A stretch of 64,000 nucleotides of DNA from Cohnella faecalis (GCF_003570905.1 NZ_QXJM01000040.1:434001-498000), one strand, 5' to 3'; positions 11,390-24,863 are shown, numbered from the stretch's first letter. Notes: generated by a model from the letters alone, not told the origin. A program made the numbers and translations.

Positions 11390-12277
11390 CTACTGGAGTT
11401 CCGACGATGCCCTATTATGTAAGCTCTCCAGTTGTTCACCCGTAAAATGATAAGCCTCGTTGCAAAAAGGACAGACTACTTCCGCTTCCCCATCCTCGTC
11501 GATCAGGCTCCGCAATTCCTTCGGTCCTAGAGTGAATAATGTACGTTCCACCCGTTCCCTTGAGCATTTGCATTTAAAAATAGGCTCGATCGTTTCATGT
11601 ATCGTTACGTCGTCGCCCAGAAGGAATTTCAAAATCGATTCCGGCGACTCGCCTTGATCCAGCAGCGCAGTTACATGCGGCATGGAAGCCAAGGCATGCT
11701 CCAGCCTATCCAACTGCTCGTCCGACAGCCCCGGAAGAACTTGCACGATAAAGCCGCCCGCATGCACGACGGAATTGTCTGTCTCGACCAGCACGCCTAC
11801 TCCTACCGCCGACGGAGTCTGCTCCGAATCGGCGAAGTACAGGGTGAAGTCCTCGCCCAGCTCCCCGGAAATAATCGGCACGCTGCCGCCGTAAGGCTCC
11901 CGCAGCCCCAAATCCTTGATAACGTAGATGAACCCGCTTCTCCCGACCGCCCCTGCCACATCCAGCTTGCCATGCTCATTGCTCGGAAGATGAACGTGAG
12001 GATGGTCGACGTAGCCGCGCACTTCTCCGATCGCATTGGCGTCGATGACGATTTGACCAAGCGGCCCGTCGCCCTTGACTTGAATAGTGAGCTTATTATC
12101 GCCCTTCATCATAACGCCCATCATAGCCCCGATCGTCGCCGCGCGCCCAAGCGCGGCGGTCGCCGTCGGGAACGTCCCGTGACGGCGCTGCAGCTCGGAT
12201 ACGAGCCGGGTCGTACGTGCTGCGAATACCCTCAGACCGCCGTTCCATGCCGTTCCGCGTACCAACTCGTCCAACAT
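11390..12277 (-). CDS. hslO: Hsp33 redox-regulated chaperone
   Basis: Cytoplasmic holdase activated by oxidation. The 295-residue product carries the C-terminal zinc/redox switch CKC (Cys236, Cys238) and CPFC (Cys269, Cys272), with the usual linker between. The N-terminal substrate-binding domain includes GTFPTATAALGRAATIGAMM. It lies 14 nt after coaX and 24 nt before the prsA-like gene, suggesting one transcript. Confidence 0.96.
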   Translation of the reverse strand: MLDELVRGTAWNGGLRVFAARTTRLVSELQRRHGTFPTATAALGRAATIGAMMGVMMKGDNKLTIQVKGDGPLGQIVIDANAIGEVRGYVDHPHVHLPSNEHGKLDVAGAVGRSGFIYVIKDLGLREPYGGSVPIISGELGEDFTLYFADSEQTPSAVGVGVLVETDNSVVHAGGFIVQVLPGLSDEQLDRLEHALASMPHVTALLDQGESPESILKFLLGDDVTIHETIEPIFKCKCSRERVERTLFTLGPKELRSLIDEDGEAEVVCPFCNEAYHFTGEQLESLHNRASSELQ

Positions 12278-12291
12278 AATCGCCTGCCTCC

Positions 12292-13056
12292 TTACGCGTT
12301 CCGTTCGTATACGATACGCAATCCTTCCAGAGTCAGCAGCGGATCGACCTTCTCGATCGTCTCCGACTCCGCCGATATTAACTCCGCCAGTCCTCCCGTC
12401 GCGATAACGCGCGGCTTTACTCCAAACTCTTTGCCGATCCTTCTTACGATGCCGTCAACCTGCCCGGCATATCCAAAAATGATGCCGGCCTGCATAGCCG
12501 CTACCGTGTTGCGTCCAATAACCGTACGCGGCCTCGCAAGCTCGATTCTCGGGAGCTTGGCTGCCCTCTGATACAACGCTTCTGCGGAAATGCCGATTCC
12601 CGGAACGATAGCTCCGCCGATATAGGCCCCGGTAGCATCGATGTAATCGAACGTCGTGGCCGTTCCGAAGTCGACGACGACGAGCGGCGTTCCGTATTGC
12701 TCGATGCCCGCGACCGCGTTCACGATCCGGTCGGCGCCGACCTCACGCGGATTTTCGTATCGAATGTTCAATCCGGTCTTAATGCCGGGTCCGACGACGA
12801 GCGGCTGCTTTCCTACGTATTTGACGGATAATTGCTCCAGAGTGTTCATAATCGGAGGAACGACGCATGACAAAATAACGCCTTCGATCTGCGAGGATCG
12901 TACGCCCGCTATCTGGAACAGATTGAAGATCAGAACTCCGTACTCATCAACCGTCGAAGAGCGATTCGTGCTGAGCCGCCAGTGATGAGTAAGAGTGCGG
13001 CCTTCGTACAAGCCGAGAACGATGTTGGTATTCCCCACATCGACGACCAAAATCAC
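12292..13056 (-). CDS. coaX: Type III pantothenate kinase
   Basis: First step of coenzyme A synthesis; the CoaX type is not CoA-inhibited and needs a monovalent cation. The 254-residue ASKHA-fold protein has the phosphate loop [16 protein letters not shown] at the N-terminus, pantothenate-binding [11 protein letters not shown] (about 107-117), and [11 protein letters not shown]. It starts 3 nt after the nadC stop. In B. subtilis coaX lies next to ftsH; here nadABC intervenes. Confidence 0.95.
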   Translation of the reverse strand: MILVVDVGNTNIVLGLYEGRTLTHHWRLSTNRSSTVDEYGVLIFNLFQIAGVRSSQIEGVILSCVVPPIMNTLEQLSVKYVGKQPLVVGPGIKTGLNIRYENPREVGADRIVNAVAGIEQYGTPLVVVDFGTATTFDYIDATGAYIGGAIVPGIGISAEALYQRAAKLPRIELARPRTVIGRNTVAAMQAGIIFGYAGQVDGIVRRIGKEFGVKPRVIATGGLAELISAESETIEKVDPLLTLEGLRIVYERNA

Positions 13057-13059
13057 GGG

Positions 13060-13956
13060 TTATTCCCCCTTCTTCTTAGCGTTCAAATCCAGACTGATAT
13101 CCAACGCTTCGAACGAATGCGTCAAGCTTCCGACAGATATGATATCGACGCCGCTAGCTGCTACATCCGCGATCTGCTCCGGCCTCATGCCGCCCGATGC
13201 CTCCAGCACGACGTAAGGAGCTATTTCCCGAACGCGCTTGACGGCTTCCTTCATTCGTTCCGGACTCATGTTGTCGAGCATGACGATGTGAGCGCCCGCT
13301 TTGGCCGCTTCCTCCGCTTGCTCCGCATTCTCCGCTTCGACTTCAATGACCATCGTATGGGGGATGCGGGACTTGGCCGCTTGTACCGCTTCCGTAATGC
13401 CGCCTGCGGCTTTAATATGATTGTCCTTGATCATGACCGCGTCGTATAAACCGAAGCGATGGTTCGAGCCTCCTCCTACGCGTACCGCATACTTCTCCAA
13501 TGTGCGATGCCCCGGAGTCGTTTTCCGCGTATCCGCTATTCGTACCGAAGGATAGTCTTGAGCCGCTTGCGTATATTGTGCGGTCTTCGTCGCTATTCCG
13601 GACAGTCGCTGCAGCAAATTAAGAGCGAGCCTCTCCCCCGTCAAAATACTGGCTGTCGATCCTTCGACAACGGCCAATACCGCGCCTTTCTCGATGCGCG
13701 CTCCATCCGTCGCATAAGTTTCGACCGTTAGGGACGGATCGACGACTCCGAACACAAGTCTAACAAGAGGAAGACCCGCCACGATGCCCGGTGCCTTCGC
13801 GTGAATGATTCCTTTCGATTGATGGCCCGCAGGTACGGTCGCCATCGTCGTAACGTCGCCAGTCCCGACATCCTCGGTCAACCAGGCGCGAAGCTGCTGC
13901 TTAACCGACTCGAGCGCAGGTCCCGCAATCAGCCAGTCGCTCTCCCGTTCAAACAT
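13060..13956 (-). CDS. nadC: Nicotinate-nucleotide pyrophosphorylase (carboxylating)
   Basis: Converts quinolinate and PRPP to nicotinate mononucleotide. The 298 residues show family motifs LTEDVGTGDVTT near the N-terminus, DTRKTTPGHR (quinolinate-binding basic cluster), GGGSNHRFGLYD, MIKDNHI, and the C-terminal EASGGM...SVGSLTHS phosphate-binding region. It overlaps nadB by 8 nt. Third gene of nadABC. Confidence 0.96.
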   Translation of the reverse strand: MFERESDWLIAGPALESVKQQLRAWLTEDVGTGDVTTMATVPAGHQSKGIIHAKAPGIVAGLPLVRLVFGVVDPSLTVETYATDGARIEKGAVLAVVEGSTASILTGERLALNLLQRLSGIATKTAQYTQAAQDYPSVRIADTRKTTPGHRTLEKYAVRVGGGSNHRFGLYDAVMIKDNHIKAAGGITEAVQAAKSRIPHTMVIEVEAENAEQAEEAAKAGAHIVMLDNMSPERMKEAVKRVREIAPYVVLEASGGMRPEQIADVAASGVDIISVGSLTHSFEALDISLDLNAKKKGE

Positions 13957-15562
13957 AGTTCACCTGCTCCTCTCCAACGCCTTGCTCCCGCTGCAGTGTC
14001 GTATGCTTCCGCCACTCGTCGTCGTTCTTGATAGGGAAATCCTCTCTGAAATGCGCGCCTCTGCTCTCCTCGCGAGACAATGCCGCCTCTGTCGTCAGCA
14101 CGGCGCAAGTCAGAAGATTGATGAACTCCAGCTCTTCCCGGCGGGTAAGAGCCGTCTGAAAAATCGGCAATTGGCGTTTAAGCTCTTCCAGACCCTTCTC
14201 AAGCCCGGCGCGATCCCGACGCAAGCCCGCATAACGCACCATTAGCTTCTGCAGCTTCAAGCGGCGCTCGATAACCGTGCCTGCGGGCAGAGTATGGCGT
14301 TCCAGATCGATTTTAAGCTTCATTGTACGACTTGACTTCGGCAGCTCATTAATCCGGTCAACGATCCGTTGTCCGAACACGATCGCTTCGCTCAGCGAAT
14401 TGCTTGCCAATCGGTTAGCTCCGTGTACGCCGGTCGAAGAAGCCTCTCCGCAGGCGAACAGACGCTTGATGTTCGTCTCCCCGTACAGATCGGTTCTAAC
14501 GCCGCCCATCATGTAATGCGCTGCAGGTGCTACCGGTATCCAATCCGTCGTCAAATCGAGGCCGTATTGCAAGCAATATTCGTAAATCGTCGGAAAACGG
14601 TGCCGAACCATGTCAGGGGACTCGTGAGTAATGTCGATATATACGTAAGTCGATTTAGTCGCTTCCATTTCGCTGACGATCGCACGCGCGACGACATCCC
14701 GCGGAGCAAGCTCAAGCTGCGGGTGGTACCGTTCCATAAATCGCTCTCCGCGAATATTGCGCAAGTATGCTCCTTCGCCGCGAACGGCTTCGGAAATAAG
14801 AAAACGCGGGGCTCCCGGATAACATAACGATGTAGGATGAAATTGAATAAATTCCATATCGCGAATAATGGCGCCTGCCCGGTACGCCATGGCAACGCCG
14901 TCGCCCGTCGCCACCTCGGGGTTGGTCGTGTAACGATAAAGCTGCCCGGTGCCGCCCGTGCACAGAATGATTGCGTTGCCGAATACGGCGACGCGAGACC
15001 CGTCCGGCTTTTGGACGATCGCTCCTCGGCATTCCCCGTCTTCGGTCAACAAATCGATGACGAAGTGATCGTCCCACAGCTCCACGGCCGGATCGTTCTG
15101 CACTTTTTCGGCCAGCGCTCTGACGATCTCGAATCCGGTCGCATCCCCGTTGGCATGCAGGATTCGCCGTTGGCTGTGAGCGCCTTCCTTGGTCAGCGCG
15201 AACTGACCGTCTTCCTCGTCGAAATTGGTGCCGTAACGGACTAGTTCCTGCACGCCCTGCGGCCCCTCATGAACGAGCACGTCAACCGCAGCGGAATCGC
15301 ACAGACCCGCTCCGGCGATCAGCGTATCCTGACGATGAAACTCCGGCGAATCGTCCTCGGAGATGACCGCCGCGATACCGCCTTGCGCATAGCGGGTATT
15401 GCTGTCGAAGAGCGATTTTTTCGTTATCATGAGCACTTTCTTCGTCTCGCTGACTTTGAGCGTCGTGAACAGACCCGCTATGCCGGCTCCGATGACAATG
15501 ACATCGGTGTCTACTCTAGGCAGGTTGTCCAGGTCAAAATCAACCACATAACGTGGAATCAT
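13949..15562 (-). CDS. nadB: L-aspartate oxidase
   Basis: FAD enzyme oxidising aspartate to iminoaspartate for quinolinate synthesis. The 537-residue product begins with an FAD Rossmann motif GAGIAG (25-30), then RYAQGGIAAV, EGAHSQRRILHA (substrate-binding region) and HPTSLCYPGAPRFLISEAVRGEGA split around the flavin domain. A C-terminal helical domain follows. It matches the succinate dehydrogenase/fumarate reductase superfamily, but nadA and nadC on either side settle the call. Confidence 0.96.
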   Translation of the reverse strand: MIPRYVVDFDLDNLPRVDTDVIVIGAGIAGLFTTLKVSETKKVLMITKKSLFDSNTRYAQGGIAAVISEDDSPEFHRQDTLIAGAGLCDSAAVDVLVHEGPQGVQELVRYGTNFDEEDGQFALTKEGAHSQRRILHANGDATGFEIVRALAEKVQNDPAVELWDDHFVIDLLTEDGECRGAIVQKPDGSRVAVFGNAIILCTGGTGQLYRYTTNPEVATGDGVAMAYRAGAIIRDMEFIQFHPTSLCYPGAPRFLISEAVRGEGAYLRNIRGERFMERYHPQLELAPRDVVARAIVSEMEATKSTYVYIDITHESPDMVRHRFPTIYEYCLQYGLDLTTDWIPVAPAAHYMMGGVRTDLYGETNIKRLFACGEASSTGVHGANRLASNSLSEAIVFGQRIVDRINELPKSSRTMKLKIDLERHTLPAGTVIERRLKLQKLMVRYAGLRRDRAGLEKGLEELKRQLPIFQTALTRREELEFINLLTCAVLTTEAALSREESRGAHFREDFPIKNDDEWRKHTTLQREQGVGEEQVNYV

Positions 15563-15598
15563 CGGTTGTTCCCCACTCCAACAAGAGAGTAGCGCATG

Positions 15599-16537
15599 TT
15601 ACTTGACGAGTAACATGCGCTCCAGTGACAAACGGGCTTTGTTCGCTACATCTTCAGGCACGTAGATTTGAGGCTGCATCGTTTCCAAGGCGCGGACGAC
15701 CTTTTTGAGATTGTTGACCTTCATATTCGGGCACACAAGAAATTTGGATGCAAAATGGAAGGTCTTGTCCGGGCTGTCCACGCGAAGCTGATAGCCTGTA
15801 CCATCCTCCGTGCCGACGATGAATTCCTTGCAATCGGACTCCTTGCAATATTTCAGAATTCCGGTCGTGCTTCCGACGAAGTCGGCCATTTCTACAACTT
15901 CGGGACGGCATTCCGGGTGAACGACGAATTGGGCGTTCGGATGCTTCGCGCGCATCTCTACGACGTCCTTCACCGTCAGCATGTCGTGCGTATTGCAGTA
16001 ACCTTCCCAGATGATCATCTTCTTGTCGGTATGCTGGGCGACATAATGGCCGAGGTTTTTATCCGGGCACCAAATGACTTCGTCTGAATCGACAGAATTG
16101 ACGACCTTGATCGCGTTCGCCGACGTGCAGCAAATGTCGGTTTCCGCTTTCACATCGGCCGAAGAGTTAATGTAAGTGACGACCTTCGCGTTCGGATGCT
16201 TCGCCTTCAGCTCGCGAAGGCCGATCGGATTGACCATATCCGCCATCGGACAGCCTGCACGCTCGTCCGGAACGAGGACAGTTTTGTGCGGGGCGAGGAT
16301 TTTGGCGCTTTCCCCCATAAAGTGAACGCCGCAAAAAACGATAACGTCCGCGTCCGTAGCCGCCGCCTTCTGAGCGAGCAGGAACGAGTCGCCGCGAAAA
16401 TCGGCTACTTCCTGTATTTCATCACGTTGATAATAATGGGCAAGAATGATGGCGTTGCGCTCTTTCTTCAGCTGCAGAAGACGTTCGCGAAGCTCGCGAT
16501 TCTGCTCGGCCTTGCGCTCAAGTGCCAGTGCTTCCAT
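15599..16537 (-). CDS. nadA: Quinolinate synthase (4Fe-4S)
   Basis: Condenses iminoaspartate with dihydroxyacetone phosphate. It starts MEALALERKAEQNRELRERL at the ATG at 16537, which has GGAGGAG upstream; the open frame runs further upstream through promoter DNA and is not coding there. The 312 residues are compact compared with the roughly 368-residue Bacillus form. Candidate cluster cysteines are in FCGVHFMGES, DICCTSAN and FLVCPNMK. AHYYQRDEIQEVADF is the conserved N-terminal substrate region. First gene of nadABC. Confidence 0.95.
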   Translation of the reverse strand: MEALALERKAEQNRELRERLLQLKKERNAIILAHYYQRDEIQEVADFRGDSFLLAQKAAATDADVIVFCGVHFMGESAKILAPHKTVLVPDERAGCPMADMVNPIGLRELKAKHPNAKVVTYINSSADVKAETDICCTSANAIKVVNSVDSDEVIWCPDKNLGHYVAQHTDKKMIIWEGYCNTHDMLTVKDVVEMRAKHPNAQFVVHPECRPEVVEMADFVGSTTGILKYCKESDCKEFIVGTEDGTGYQLRVDSPDKTFHFASKFLVCPNMKVNNLKKVVRALETMQPQIYVPEDVANKARLSLERMLLVK

Positions 16538-16688
16538 TGTTAGTCTCCTCCCTACGGCATCCTGGGCCGCGGACAGTTGCGAGTTTGTGAATATAAGCAC
16601 AAAGATTGCCGAAGCCGTACCTCTAGTTTGGACGAAATGAAGCTTTTTCATCTGTCCGGTCAGCGTACGATTCGGCTGTTTAACAACT

Positions 16689-16717
16689 AATTTACACTTG
16701 CCGGGAAAGGCTGTCAA
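16689..16717 (-). promoter_or_regulatory. Sigma-A promoter for nadABC
   Basis: TTGACA (16712-16717), a 17-bp spacer and TAAATT (16689-16694) on the minus strand, leaving a leader of about 145 nt before nadA. I saw no convincing NiaR operator and no riboswitch fold by eye. Confidence 0.75.
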
Positions 16718-16819
16718 TTGAAACAAGACGCATATTAGAAAAGTGGGCGTCTGCCGCCCGAATAACCAGTCCATCGCTGCCCGTAGCTACTCCCGCTATC
16801 GACTCCCCGTTATCGCAGT

Positions 16820-16999
16820 CTTAACCCGCCGACAGCAGGATGCTTCAACCACCACGCCGCCTTCAAGCAAATTTAACCCCACTACAGCAGGCTACTCCAC
16901 CCAACACATCGCCTCCACGCTACTTTAACCCCACTACAGCAGGCTACTCCACCCACCGCACCGCCTCCACGCTACTTTAACCCCACCACAGCAGGGCTA
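16820..16999. repeat. 52-bp intergenic tandem repeat, about 3.5 copies
   Basis: Units begin at 16820 (degenerate), 16872, 16924 and 16976 (partial), exactly 52 bp apart. Each begins TTTAACCCCACTACAGCAGG (first copy diverged) and ends near CGCCTCCACGCTAC. It sits between the nadA promoter and the ftsH terminator and has no coding sense that I can support. Confidence 0.9.
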
Positions 17000-17062
17000 A
17001 CGTCAATCCGCGTTTCCTCTTTCGGCGTCATCACGTTCCCCCTGGAGCACCAGCGCCACCAC

Positions 17063-17097
17063 AAAAAACCTCCACCCCGCATAAGCGGAATGGAGGC
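17063..17097 (-). terminator. Terminator after ftsH
   Basis: Minus-strand hairpin CCTCCATTCCGC / GCGGGGTGGAGG with a TTAT loop, followed by TTTTTT. It begins about 20 nt after the ftsH stop. Confidence 0.9.
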
Positions 17098-17115
17098 TCT
17101 AAAAACATCTTGACG

Positions 17116-19128
<2,013 letters not shown>

Positions 19129-19157
19129 CCCTGACCTCCTCCCGACACGCTTACATC

Positions 19158-19187
19158 ATTTTACCATAGCCTGTCTTGGCATCACAA
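19158..19187 (-). promoter_or_regulatory. Probable sigma-A promoter for ftsH
   Basis: TTGTGA (19182-19187), an 18-bp spacer and TAAAAT (19158-19163) on the minus strand, in the 97-bp gap between hpt and ftsH. Confidence 0.55.
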
Positions 19188-19225
19188 TAGAACCGGCCGC
19201 TCGCGCGACCGCAGTCCGCAAGCCG

Positions 19226-19768
19226 TCACCGATTCGAATAAACCTCTGGTTTCAGCACTCCCACATAGGGCAAATTGCGGTATTTCTCGGCATAATCCAG
19301 ACCGTATCCGACGACAAAAGCATCGGGGATGACAAATCCCGTGTAGTCGGCCTGCAGCTCGACCGTGCGGCGTCCCGGCTTGTCGAACAATGCGACGACG
19401 TTCACCGAAAGCGCGTTGCGGCGCTCGAGCACATCGATCAAATAACTAAGGGTAAGACCGCTATCGATAATATCTTCCACGATGAGCACGTCGCGTCCCT
19501 CGACCGATGCGTCCAAATCCTTGATGATTTTTACTTCTCCGGAAGAACGAGTCGCGTTGCCGTAGCTCGATACCGCCATGAAGTCCAGTTCGATCGGAAT
19601 CGCGATGTTCTTGGACAAGTCCGCCATAAAAATAAATGCGCCTTTCAAAACGCAAATAACAAGCGGGTTGCGTCCCTCGTAATCGCGGCTAAGCGCGGCG
19701 CCAAGCTCCTGGACCTTGGCTCGAATCTGTTCTTCGGAGTAAAGGACTTCTTGAATGTCGTTCTGCAA
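19226..19768 (-). CDS. hpt: Hypoxanthine(-guanine) phosphoribosyltransferase
   Basis: Purine salvage: hypoxanthine or guanine plus PRPP to IMP or GMP. The 180-residue protein has the PRPP-binding signature [17 protein letters not shown] (about 94-110) and the flexible-loop [13 protein letters not shown]. The start is TTG with GGGAGG about 9 nt upstream. It lies 52 nt after tilS, and the tilS-hpt-ftsH order is the Bacillales standard. Confidence 0.95.
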   Translation of the reverse strand: MQNDIQEVLYSEEQIRAKVQELGAALSRDYEGRNPLVICVLKGAFIFMADLSKNIAIPIELDFMAVSSYGNATRSSGEVKIIKDLDASVEGRDVLIVEDIIDSGLTLSYLIDVLERRNALSVNVVALFDKPGRRTVELQADYTGFVIPDAFVVGYGLDYAEKYRNLPYVGVLKPEVYSNR

Positions 19769-19820
19769 CAGAGGGGACCTCCCAATCGGATTAATACACG
19801 GTATGATGGCTGGGCCCGGT

Positions 19821-21278
19821 TCATGACGGCATGTCAGCGTTCGGATGCGGAATGTTCATCGACTCCGGCGAATCATCGACAGTCACGACAAGCGTAGACC
19901 GCGTCTGGGCGCCAACCGGAGCATGACCCGACCTTCGAAGGCCGGCAATCCACAAAACGCGTCCGTCGCCGTCCGCGAGCAATAGGTACCGATCCCTCTC
20001 GGATCGCGGAACCTTAGCGTCAACGAACATATCTTGCACTTTTTTCGTGCCATTTAGTCCATAAGGCTGCATCCTATCGCCGGGGTGCCGGCTGCGGATG
20101 ATGAGCGGCAGGCGCAGCTCGTCTTCGTCAAAAAAAGCCTCCCACCGGTGACCCGGCGGCGAGGAAACCGCTCCTTGAATACGCCGAACCCGGAGCCGAT
20201 GGCCTGTCTCCGCGATTGCAAGCTCGCCGTCTCTATCCGGCAAAGGATAATGAAAGCTCCGAGCTTGCTCCCGTTCAGGCCCCGCGTACAGCTCGTCGTA
20301 TTCCCTAACGAACACCCGGTCTTCGCCCAGCTCGATTCGCGCGACGGATCGGCGATCTTCGGCGACGGCGTCGAGTACCCGCTCCACCTGATGAAATTCC
20401 AAAGAATAACGAGAACCTTTTGAACAATTTAATATTAGTTTAATCAATCTTCGTTGTAAAGCGACGTGCAGGCTGCGGAACCGGCGCCGCTCCCAGCGGA
20501 AGCCATTCCCGGCAGGCGATACGATCTCCGCGAAAACCTTGGCGGCTTCCGCTTCCATATAGTCATTATCCTCCGCCGCCAGCTTGGAGAGCCTGACAAG
20601 CGACTCCTTCAGCCCTGGATTGTAAGACTCCAGCACCGGCAAAATATCCAATCTGACGGAGTTGCGAAAGTAATGACGATCAAGATTGCTGCTATCTACC
20701 GCGTACGGCACCCCGTTTCGCTCACAATAAGCTAGAAGCTCACGTTTGGTAATACGCAGCAGGGGGCGAATCAGTTCCACATTTTGTTCGAAGCGGCGAT
20801 AGGGAATTCCAGCCAACCCGCCGACTCCCGTCCCTCTCAAGAGCCGCATAACTACCGTCTCCGCTTGGTCGTCGGCGTGGTGGCCGAGGATCAGCTTTGA
20901 CGCCCCGTGCCGCCTTGCCGTCTCCGTTAAGAAAGCGTATCTGCGTTCGCGGGCCGCTTCCTGCGGATTCATTCCCGTCTCCGCGATGTAGGCCGGCAAA
21001 TCGATGTCCGCCGTCTCCGCGACAGCCCCCCACCGCTCGGCCGTCGATCGAACGAGCACGGCTTCCGCCGCCGATTCCGCGCCGCGGAACATATGATTGA
21101 CGTGAGCGGCTACGAGCGGGAAGGGCTCTTCATCCCGCCAGCGGCACAGCATATGCAGAAGCGCCATCGAGTCCGGCCCTCCGGAGACCGCGGCAACCAG
21201 CGTCTCCCCTTTTTGCCGCCATCCGTCTTTAAGCGCGTCTTCCATGAAACGCTCGAGCAACTCGTCCCGAATGCGCAC
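19821..21278 (-). CDS. tilS: tRNA(Ile)-lysidine synthase
   Basis: Modifies C34 of the CAU-anticodon tRNA-Ile so that it reads AUA. The 485 residues have the PP-loop VSGGPDS (31-37) for ATP pyrophosphatase activity, [21 protein letters not shown], and C-terminal TilS domains containing [22 protein letters not shown]. The start is GTG; an AAGGGG-like site precedes it. It follows the kinase gene by 35 nt. Confidence 0.94.
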   Translation of the reverse strand: MRIRDELLERFMEDALKDGWRQKGETLVAAVSGGPDSMALLHMLCRWRDEEPFPLVAAHVNHMFRGAESAAEAVLVRSTAERWGAVAETADIDLPAYIAETGMNPQEAARERRYAFLTETARRHGASKLILGHHADDQAETVVMRLLRGTGVGGLAGIPYRRFEQNVELIRPLLRITKRELLAYCERNGVPYAVDSSNLDRHYFRNSVRLDILPVLESYNPGLKESLVRLSKLAAEDNDYMEAEAAKVFAEIVSPAGNGFRWERRRFRSLHVALQRRLIKLILNCSKGSRYSLEFHQVERVLDAVAEDRRSVARIELGEDRVFVREYDELYAGPEREQARSFHYPLPDRDGELAIAETGHRLRVRRIQGAVSSPPGHRWEAFFDEDELRLPLIIRSRHPGDRMQPYGLNGTKKVQDMFVDAKVPRSERDRYLLLADGDGRVLWIAGLRRSGHAPVGAQTRSTLVVTVDDSPESMNIPHPNADMPS

Positions 21279-21313
21279 GCGACATTACCCCTTCTTCCAT
21301 TCCGGGAACCTTA

Positions 21314-22243
21314 TTAATAGAAAAGCAGCCATACCGCCGCCGCAGACACGAACAACACGAGAGAAGCGGCGAACAAGCCGGTCATCCAGCCCATCACTTT
21401 GCCTCCGCTCGCAGCAAGAGCGTCCCGATCCGCTTGCCGCAAGCACGACCGCCAATGTAAACAGGCGTCCGCCGTGTCCTGGAATTGCCCGGCGAAAGCT
21501 CGCTCCATCCACGTCTCTACCGGACGTAAGTGCGGATTCGTGCGAACCAGCTTCAACAGCTCCCGGGGATGCCGATTTTGCGGCAGCAGCGTCTCCGTCA
21601 AGCGAATAAGCCGCTTGCCATCCGTTGCATGAACCCATAGCATGGCCGCGGCGAACCAGTCGTAAGAGGGCTCCGCCGTACGGCTCCCCGCCGACCAATA
21701 GCCTCTGTCGTATATTTCCGTGAACTGGCGGACGCTTCGCCCGATCGCCGTCACGCCTCCGTAATCGACAAGCCCCACCTTACCATAATCATGCACGAGA
21801 ACGTTCTCGTTTTTAATGTCGCCGAATACCCATCCCGCGTCATGAAGCTGTGACAGCCTCTCCAGTAAACGATGGCCGATGACTCCTAACCACTCCGAGC
21901 CTCGTTTGCTTAAATAAGCGGAAGCCGGCATTCCCGGCACGACCCGCATGACGTAGAACGGCACCTTCCGTCCGTTCAACTCGAAATCGTCGACATCCAG
22001 CAAAAAAGGCGGACGCCCCCGCTCAGCATGATCGAGAGATGCGAGCACGTTTGCCTCTCCTTGCAAGTCGGTTACCTCGAAGCCGAGCTTCATCGCGTAT
22101 TGGGAACGGCCGTTTGCCGCCAAGTACACATGACCGTTGGCGCCTGTGCCCAGCAAGCGCTCCAAGCGATAGATTCTTCCGTTCCAAATGCCCTTCACAG
22201 TCGTTCCGGAAGGCAGTTGCGTTCTGTTAGACGACGTAGTCAC
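21314..22243 (-). CDS. Serine/threonine protein kinase, YabT-like, with C-terminal membrane anchor
   Basis: Eukaryotic-type kinase domain over about residues 20-270: glycine loop LLGTGANGHVYLA, VAIK-like lysine in YAMKLG, catalytic-loop VFGDIKNENVLV (the Asp is kept but the HR of HRD is replaced by FG), and a DYG in place of DFG. One transmembrane segment lies at the extreme C-terminus (about 287-307). It sits between a VWA gene and tilS, as yabT does in B. subtilis. YabT is a DNA-activated kinase of the forespore septum, so a sporulation role is likely. Active-site departures leave catalytic activity uncertain. The start overlaps the VWA gene by 17 nt. Confidence 0.85.
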   Translation of the reverse strand: MTTSSNRTQLPSGTTVKGIWNGRIYRLERLLGTGANGHVYLAANGRSQYAMKLGFEVTDLQGEANVLASLDHAERGRPPFLLDVDDFELNGRKVPFYVMRVVPGMPASAYLSKRGSEWLGVIGHRLLERLSQLHDAGWVFGDIKNENVLVHDYGKVGLVDYGGVTAIGRSVRQFTEIYDRGYWSAGSRTAEPSYDWFAAAMLWVHATDGKRLIRLTETLLPQNRHPRELLKLVRTNPHLRPVETWMERAFAGQFQDTADACLHWRSCLRQADRDALAASGGKVMGWMTGLFAASLVLFVSAAAVWLLFY

Positions 22244-22982
22244 TCCGCACCCCGTCCGGATCGCCCCGTCGCAGTTGAGGAGGGGCTTCCATTAGTTCTG
22301 TCTTGATATTACCACATGTGTCGCGGATAAAATCAACTACCTGCATGAGCGCCGGTCCGGTCGGAGTCGTTCCTTTCATCTGGATGCGCGCAAAGAGCGA
22401 AGATATTCGGCGGGAATCGGTCGTCCAATCGCAGTCCATTACGCAAGGAAGATGCGAGTAGTCGCCGGGAAAATGAAACACGGCTACGGCGCTGTTCCCC
22501 ACCCTGGCTTGGAGGCTGAGCACAAGATCGCGAATGGCGTCCTCGACCGAATGGAGCTTCGGCTTCATGCTGGCGCTCGCGTCAATTAATAGAACAATCC
22601 GAAGCGGAGACGTCTCTTCCATTTCCTCCATCACTTTCACGACCTCCGCCCGTTTCGGAGGCGGCAGCGCTCCGACGGAGTCAAGACCGAACAGCTGTCT
22701 CAGCTCCTGATTGACCGCAGTGCGGATCGTCCCGGCCACCGTCTGCCTCGTCATCATCTGCACGGTCTGGGACAGCTGCCGCGTCGAGACGACCCGGCTC
22801 ATGCCTCCGCCCGCCTTGGCAATCTCGGCGATTTCGGCAGCCCCGTGTTCGCCGATTGCGCTCTCGTCCACCACCCCGACCACGTTCACCGTCACTCCTT
22901 CGGTCAGCGCCCGCGCAGCGGCCACAACCGGACTTTCCCCGACATTGGAACCTCCGTCGGTAATGAGCAATATTTGTCTCAT
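22227..22982 (-). CDS. von Willebrand factor A domain protein, YabS-like
   Basis: 251-residue cytoplasmic protein. A MIDAS motif DASAS lies in LLIDASASMKPK, about residue 130, in the second half. The first half (ILLITDGGSNVGES...) resembles the closing part of a VWA fold, so the domain may be circularly permuted or doubled. No signal peptide. It overlaps the kinase gene and is probably co-expressed with it. In B. subtilis yabS is in the spoIIE-yabS-yabT order; here spoIIE is some 32 kb away. Function unknown. Confidence 0.8.
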   Translation of the reverse strand: MRQILLITDGGSNVGESPVVAAARALTEGVTVNVVGVVDESAIGEHGAAEIAEIAKAGGGMSRVVSTRQLSQTVQMMTRQTVAGTIRTAVNQELRQLFGLDSVGALPPPKRAEVVKVMEEMEETSPLRIVLLIDASASMKPKLHSVEDAIRDLVLSLQARVGNSAVAVFHFPGDYSHLPCVMDCDWTTDSRRISSLFARIQMKGTTPTGPALMQVVDFIRDTCGNIKTELMEAPPQLRRGDPDGVRSDYVV

Positions 22983-23077
22983 CTTTCCTCACTCCTTGTC
23001 CTCTCGGCTCTATTAGCATTGTCGCCAAGGCGTGGGAGAATTAACCTCCTCATGAATTGTCGGGGAAAATAGGCAGC

Positions 23078-23110
23078 GAAAAAGGAGCTCCCGGCGATGG
23101 GGGGCTCCTT
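23078..23110 (-). terminator. Terminator downstream of glpK
   Basis: Minus-strand hairpin GGAGCCCCC / GGGAGCTCC followed by TTTTT, in the 249-bp gap between glpK and the VWA gene. Confidence 0.8.
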
Positions 23111-23174
23111 CTCTTACGGCGGGGCGGAGAGTAACCAAAAATAGTTGGGCTACGACGGTCCCCAACCGATTCCG

Positions 23175-23196
23175 ATTGGCGGCCGAAGCCGCCAAT
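23175..23196 (-). other. Perfect 9-bp stem with UUCG tetraloop in the glpK 3' region
   Basis: The minus strand reads ATTGGCGGC-TTCG-GCCGCCAAT, a perfect stem capped by the very stable C(UUCG)G loop. No T-run follows, so it is more likely an RNA-stabilising element than a terminator. It lies between the glpK stop and its terminator. Confidence 0.75.
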
Positions 23197-23231
23197 AACG
23201 GATCTCATGTCGCAAACCGGTAATTCACTTT

Positions 23232-24788
<1,557 letters not shown>

Positions 24789-24799
24789 TCATTTCCTCC

Positions 24800-24828
24800 A
24801 ATATGCCAGATTTTTTTTGCTGTATCAA
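24800..24828 (-). promoter_or_regulatory. Probable glpK promoter
   Basis: TTGATA (24823-24828), a 17-bp spacer and CATATT (24800-24805) on the minus strand, about 70 nt before glpK. Confidence 0.5.
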
Positions 24829-24834
24829 CAACGC

Positions 24835-24863
24835 ATGACGCAATCGACAAAATGTTTTATAAT
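24835..24863 (+). promoter_or_regulatory. Sigma-A promoter for the plus-strand minor prepilin genes
   Basis: ATGACG (24835-24840), a 17-bp spacer and TATAAT (24858-24863). The expected start near 24870 falls inside the adjacent cre site. Confidence 0.6.

Noticed and set aside
16538-16774. N-terminal extension of NadA by 79 residues
   Set aside because: The extension covers the sigma-A promoter, while the internal ATG has an ideal ribosome site and matches the family start.
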